Source of the DNA: Bacillota bacterium | GTDB taxonomy: Bacteria; Bacillota; Clostridia; Tissierellales; Sporanaerobacteraceae | Assembly (NCBI GenBank): GCA_029779375.1 | Contig: JAKPAR010000094.1 | Location: 1 to 8,601, forward strand | Reading direction: 5' to 3' | DNA: 8,601 nt | Shown: positions 7,072 to 8,601 of the stretch, piece after piece | Layout of the letters: every line of letters starts with the position of its first letter | How positions within the stretch are numbered: the stretch's first letter is position 1 | The notes under the pieces: generated by a model | What the model was told of the DNA's origin: nothing | What the model saw: only the letters and a program-made list of their open reading frames with translations | The model's database searches: none | Made by a program: the position numbers and the translations under genes

Positions 7072-7076
7072 TAATA

Positions 7077-8525
7077 TTATCTTCCTAAATATTTAGCTGG
7101 ATTTTGATGTACCCCATTTTTAATCACTTCAAAATGTACATGAGGTCCAGTGGTGCGACCAGTACTACCAACATAAGCAATGGTTTGACCTTTATATACC
7201 TTGGCACCTTTTTTTACACCCAATTTACTACAGTGTCCATATCTTGTCACATATCCATTGCCATGATTTATTTCTACCATATATCCATAAGCACCTTTAT
7301 ATCCTGAAAAAGTAACGGTACCTCCATCTGCCGCCTTTATTGGAGTTCCCGTCTTTGCAGCAATATCGATTCCTTTATGCATTCTCCCATATCTCATTCC
7401 ATATCTAGATGAAAGAGAACCTCTAGTAGGCATGACAAATGCACCTGTTGCTATAGTTTTAGGAATTGCTTTTGTGCCTTTAACTATCAATCGATCTACT
7501 GGTTTAGCTATAACTTCTTCCTTGACTATTTCTCTTCCTACTTCAACACCATTGTGCTTTTCAACTTTAGCCAGCACTTTGCTTTTCCCTGGAGAACCTT
7601 CATTTTTCACTTTCTTTTCATTTTTATACATAGAATTGTTGTATTCAATCTTTTCCTCACAAGCTATTTCCTCTTCATACTCTACTTCCTCTACTGTTGC
7701 AACTGTTATAAGTGATTTTGGTACTATAAGATTAACTTCATCACCTGGAAAAACCTTTTCTGGATCTTTCCCTGGATTGGCTTTAATCAAATCATCTACT
7801 GTCATATTACATTTCTTTGCTATTGTCCAATAATTTTCTCCATCTTCTACTATATGTGTTTTTATTTCATCTGTTCCCTTTGTAATTATAGAAAATACTT
7901 CTTCAATATTTTTTATATTTGATAGAGGCACTTCTTTTTTAACTACTTTGACATCTTCTAAGAATTTTATTTCTTTTAAATTTGAATTTTCGCCCTTTAG
8001 CTTTTTATAAGGTTCTTTTATCTTATCTAATAAATCCTTTGCTTCTTTCTCAGTTTTAAAAGCTCCTACATCTTTTCCATCAACTAATAAAACATAACCA
8101 CTCACAAGAAAAGTCATCTTTGCTTTTATATTTTCTTTAATCTTCATTTCCGAAGTAAGCTCATTGTCCCTTGCATGAGTATCTTCAAAATCTAACTTTT
8201 CATTTATAACCACATCTATATTATATGTATTTGTTAAAGTTTCTTGTATGTCATCGAATATTTTTATAGCTTCCTCTTTTTCTCTAACTATTCCTATCTC
8301 TTCATTTCCAAATCTTACAGAAAAAGCTCTAGTTTTTACTTCATTTACCTTATACATTGTCAATATGAATCCTATCAATAATACTGAAGCTACTGCTAAA
8401 ATACTAACTCTAAAGTTAAAATCTTTAAGCTCCTTGGACCTGAAATTTTTTAACTGGTCCTTCACCTGTTGCAACTTTTCCGTGGGAAAAACATTTTTGT
8501 TCTCTGAATTGCTAGGACCTTCCAT
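7077..8525 (-). CDS. Membrane-anchored LysM-G5-M23 peptidoglycan endopeptidase
   Basis: This predicted zinc endopeptidase cleaves peptide crosslinks of peptidoglycan at the cell surface. Seen: 482 residues. A cytoplasmic N-terminus of about 38 residues precedes one TM segment (about 39-58). An extracytoplasmic alpha/beta region (60-220) follows, then a LysM domain (about 223-268, HIVEDGENYWTIAKKCN to GDEVNLIVP), a G5-type domain (about 272-352) and a C-terminal M23 domain (about 366-480). Zinc ligands are H383 and D387 (HKGID) and H464 of HVHF; catalytic histidines are H431 (YGHCS) and H462. All key residues are present, so it should be active rather than a degenerate EnvC/NlpD-type activator. 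The ATG at 8525-8523 has AAGGAG 6 nt upstream. Known: G5 and LysM modules bind wall polymers, and M23 enzymes are typical WalR targets. A WalR-box match at 8573-8589 supports regulation by the WalRK pair encoded in this window. Confidence 0.94.
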   Translation of the reverse strand: MEGPSNSENKNVFPTEKLQQVKDQLKNFRSKELKDFNFRVSILAVASVLLIGFILTMYKVNEVKTRAFSVRFGNEEIGIVREKEEAIKIFDDIQETLTNTYNIDVVINEKLDFEDTHARDNELTSEMKIKENIKAKMTFLVSGYVLLVDGKDVGAFKTEKEAKDLLDKIKEPYKKLKGENSNLKEIKFLEDVKVVKKEVPLSNIKNIEEVFSIITKGTDEIKTHIVEDGENYWTIAKKCNMTVDDLIKANPGKDPEKVFPGDEVNLIVPKSLITVATVEEVEYEEEIACEEKIEYNNSMYKNEKKVKNEGSPGKSKVLAKVEKHNGVEVGREIVKEEVIAKPVDRLIVKGTKAIPKTIATGAFVMPTRGSLSSRYGMRYGRMHKGIDIAAKTGTPIKAADGGTVTFSGYKGAYGYMVEINHGNGYVTRYGHCSKLGVKKGAKVYKGQTIAYVGSTGRTTGPHVHFEVIKNGVHQNPAKYLGR

Positions 8526-8551
8526 AGTAAACTCCTTCCTATATTGGCTTA

Positions 8552-8557
8552 AATCTA
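8552..8557 (-). promoter_or_regulatory. Weak candidate -10 element for the M23 peptidase gene
   Basis: On the minus strand TAGATT (8557-8552) matches four of six -10 bases, and transcription would begin around 8545, giving a leader of about 20 nt that keeps the ribosome binding site. No good -35 is seen; the expected -35 position overlaps the WalR box, as would suit an activator-dependent promoter. A TATTGG/CCAATA inverted repeat (8542-8547, 8560-8565) flanks it. Confidence 0.25.
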
Positions 8558-8572
8558 AACCAATAAGTTTTT

Positions 8573-8589
8573 TGTAACCTTTTTGTAAC
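8573..8589 (+). promoter_or_regulatory. Putative WalR box upstream of the M23 peptidase
   Basis: TGTAAC (8573-8578), five bases, then TGTAAC (8584-8589) is an exact match to the WalR direct-repeat consensus TGTWAH-N5-TGTWAH. A further related TGTACA lies at 8596-8601 with 6-nt spacing. The repeat reads on the strand opposite to the M23 gene and starts 48 bp upstream of its ATG. Known: WalR binds such repeats at wall-hydrolase promoters. The window ends here, so the rest of the control region is not visible. Confidence 0.6.
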
Positions 8590-8601
8590 TTATTTTGTAC
8601 A

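Noticed and set aside
7432..7833. A 133-codon plus-strand open frame inside the M23 peptidase gene, and a further one at 8248-8577.
   Set aside because: Their Ser/Thr/Phe-rich composition is the mirror of Lys/Glu-rich coding on the other strand, and the host gene is well supported.

Overview
The window is AT-rich and has strong AGGAGG-type ribosome binding sites. Its families are a WalRK two-component system, a G5/LysM/M23 wall peptidase, an AprX-like subtilase and a yybP-ykoY riboswitch. Together these point to a low-GC Gram-positive bacterium, most likely a member of the Clostridia. Species cannot be assigned from the sequence.

Layout. On the minus strand (2608 down to 1) lie a membrane-anchored HEXXH metalloprotease of the peptidase-MA type, then walR (response regulator), then the first 355 codons of walK (sensor kinase, cut by the left edge). 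These read as one transcription unit. Positions 2609-2951 are a 343-nt divergent intergenic region. It holds a near-consensus sigma-A promoter, a yybP-ykoY (Mn2+) riboswitch aptamer, an overlapping intrinsic terminator, and a possible second promoter downstream of that terminator. On the plus strand follow a SERCA-like P2A cation-transporting ATPase (2952-5651) and, 52 nt later, an AprX-like subtilisin with an Asn-rich linker and hydrophobic tail (5704-6990). A 44-bp perfect palindrome (7028-7071) acts as a bidirectional terminator between this unit and the convergent minus-strand gene for a membrane-anchored LysM-G5-M23 peptidoglycan peptidase (8525-7077). Upstream of that peptidase gene, at 8573-8589, is an exact match to the WalR-box consensus.

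How it fits together. There are two themes. The first is cell-wall homeostasis: WalRK is encoded here, and a WalR box sits in front of a wall hydrolase gene, so the regulator and a probable target lie about 7 kb apart. The second is metal homeostasis: excess Mn2+ should stabilise the aptamer, disrupt the terminator and switch on the cation-exporting ATPase. Because no terminator separates the ATPase from the subtilase, the protease may be under the same Mn2+ control. No entirely unknown system was found. The most interesting points are the protease linked to the riboswitch unit, a possible hairpin over its Shine-Dalgarno sequence, the two-site SERCA-type ion ligands in a pump behind a Mn2+ switch, and the local WalR-box/hydrolase pairing.
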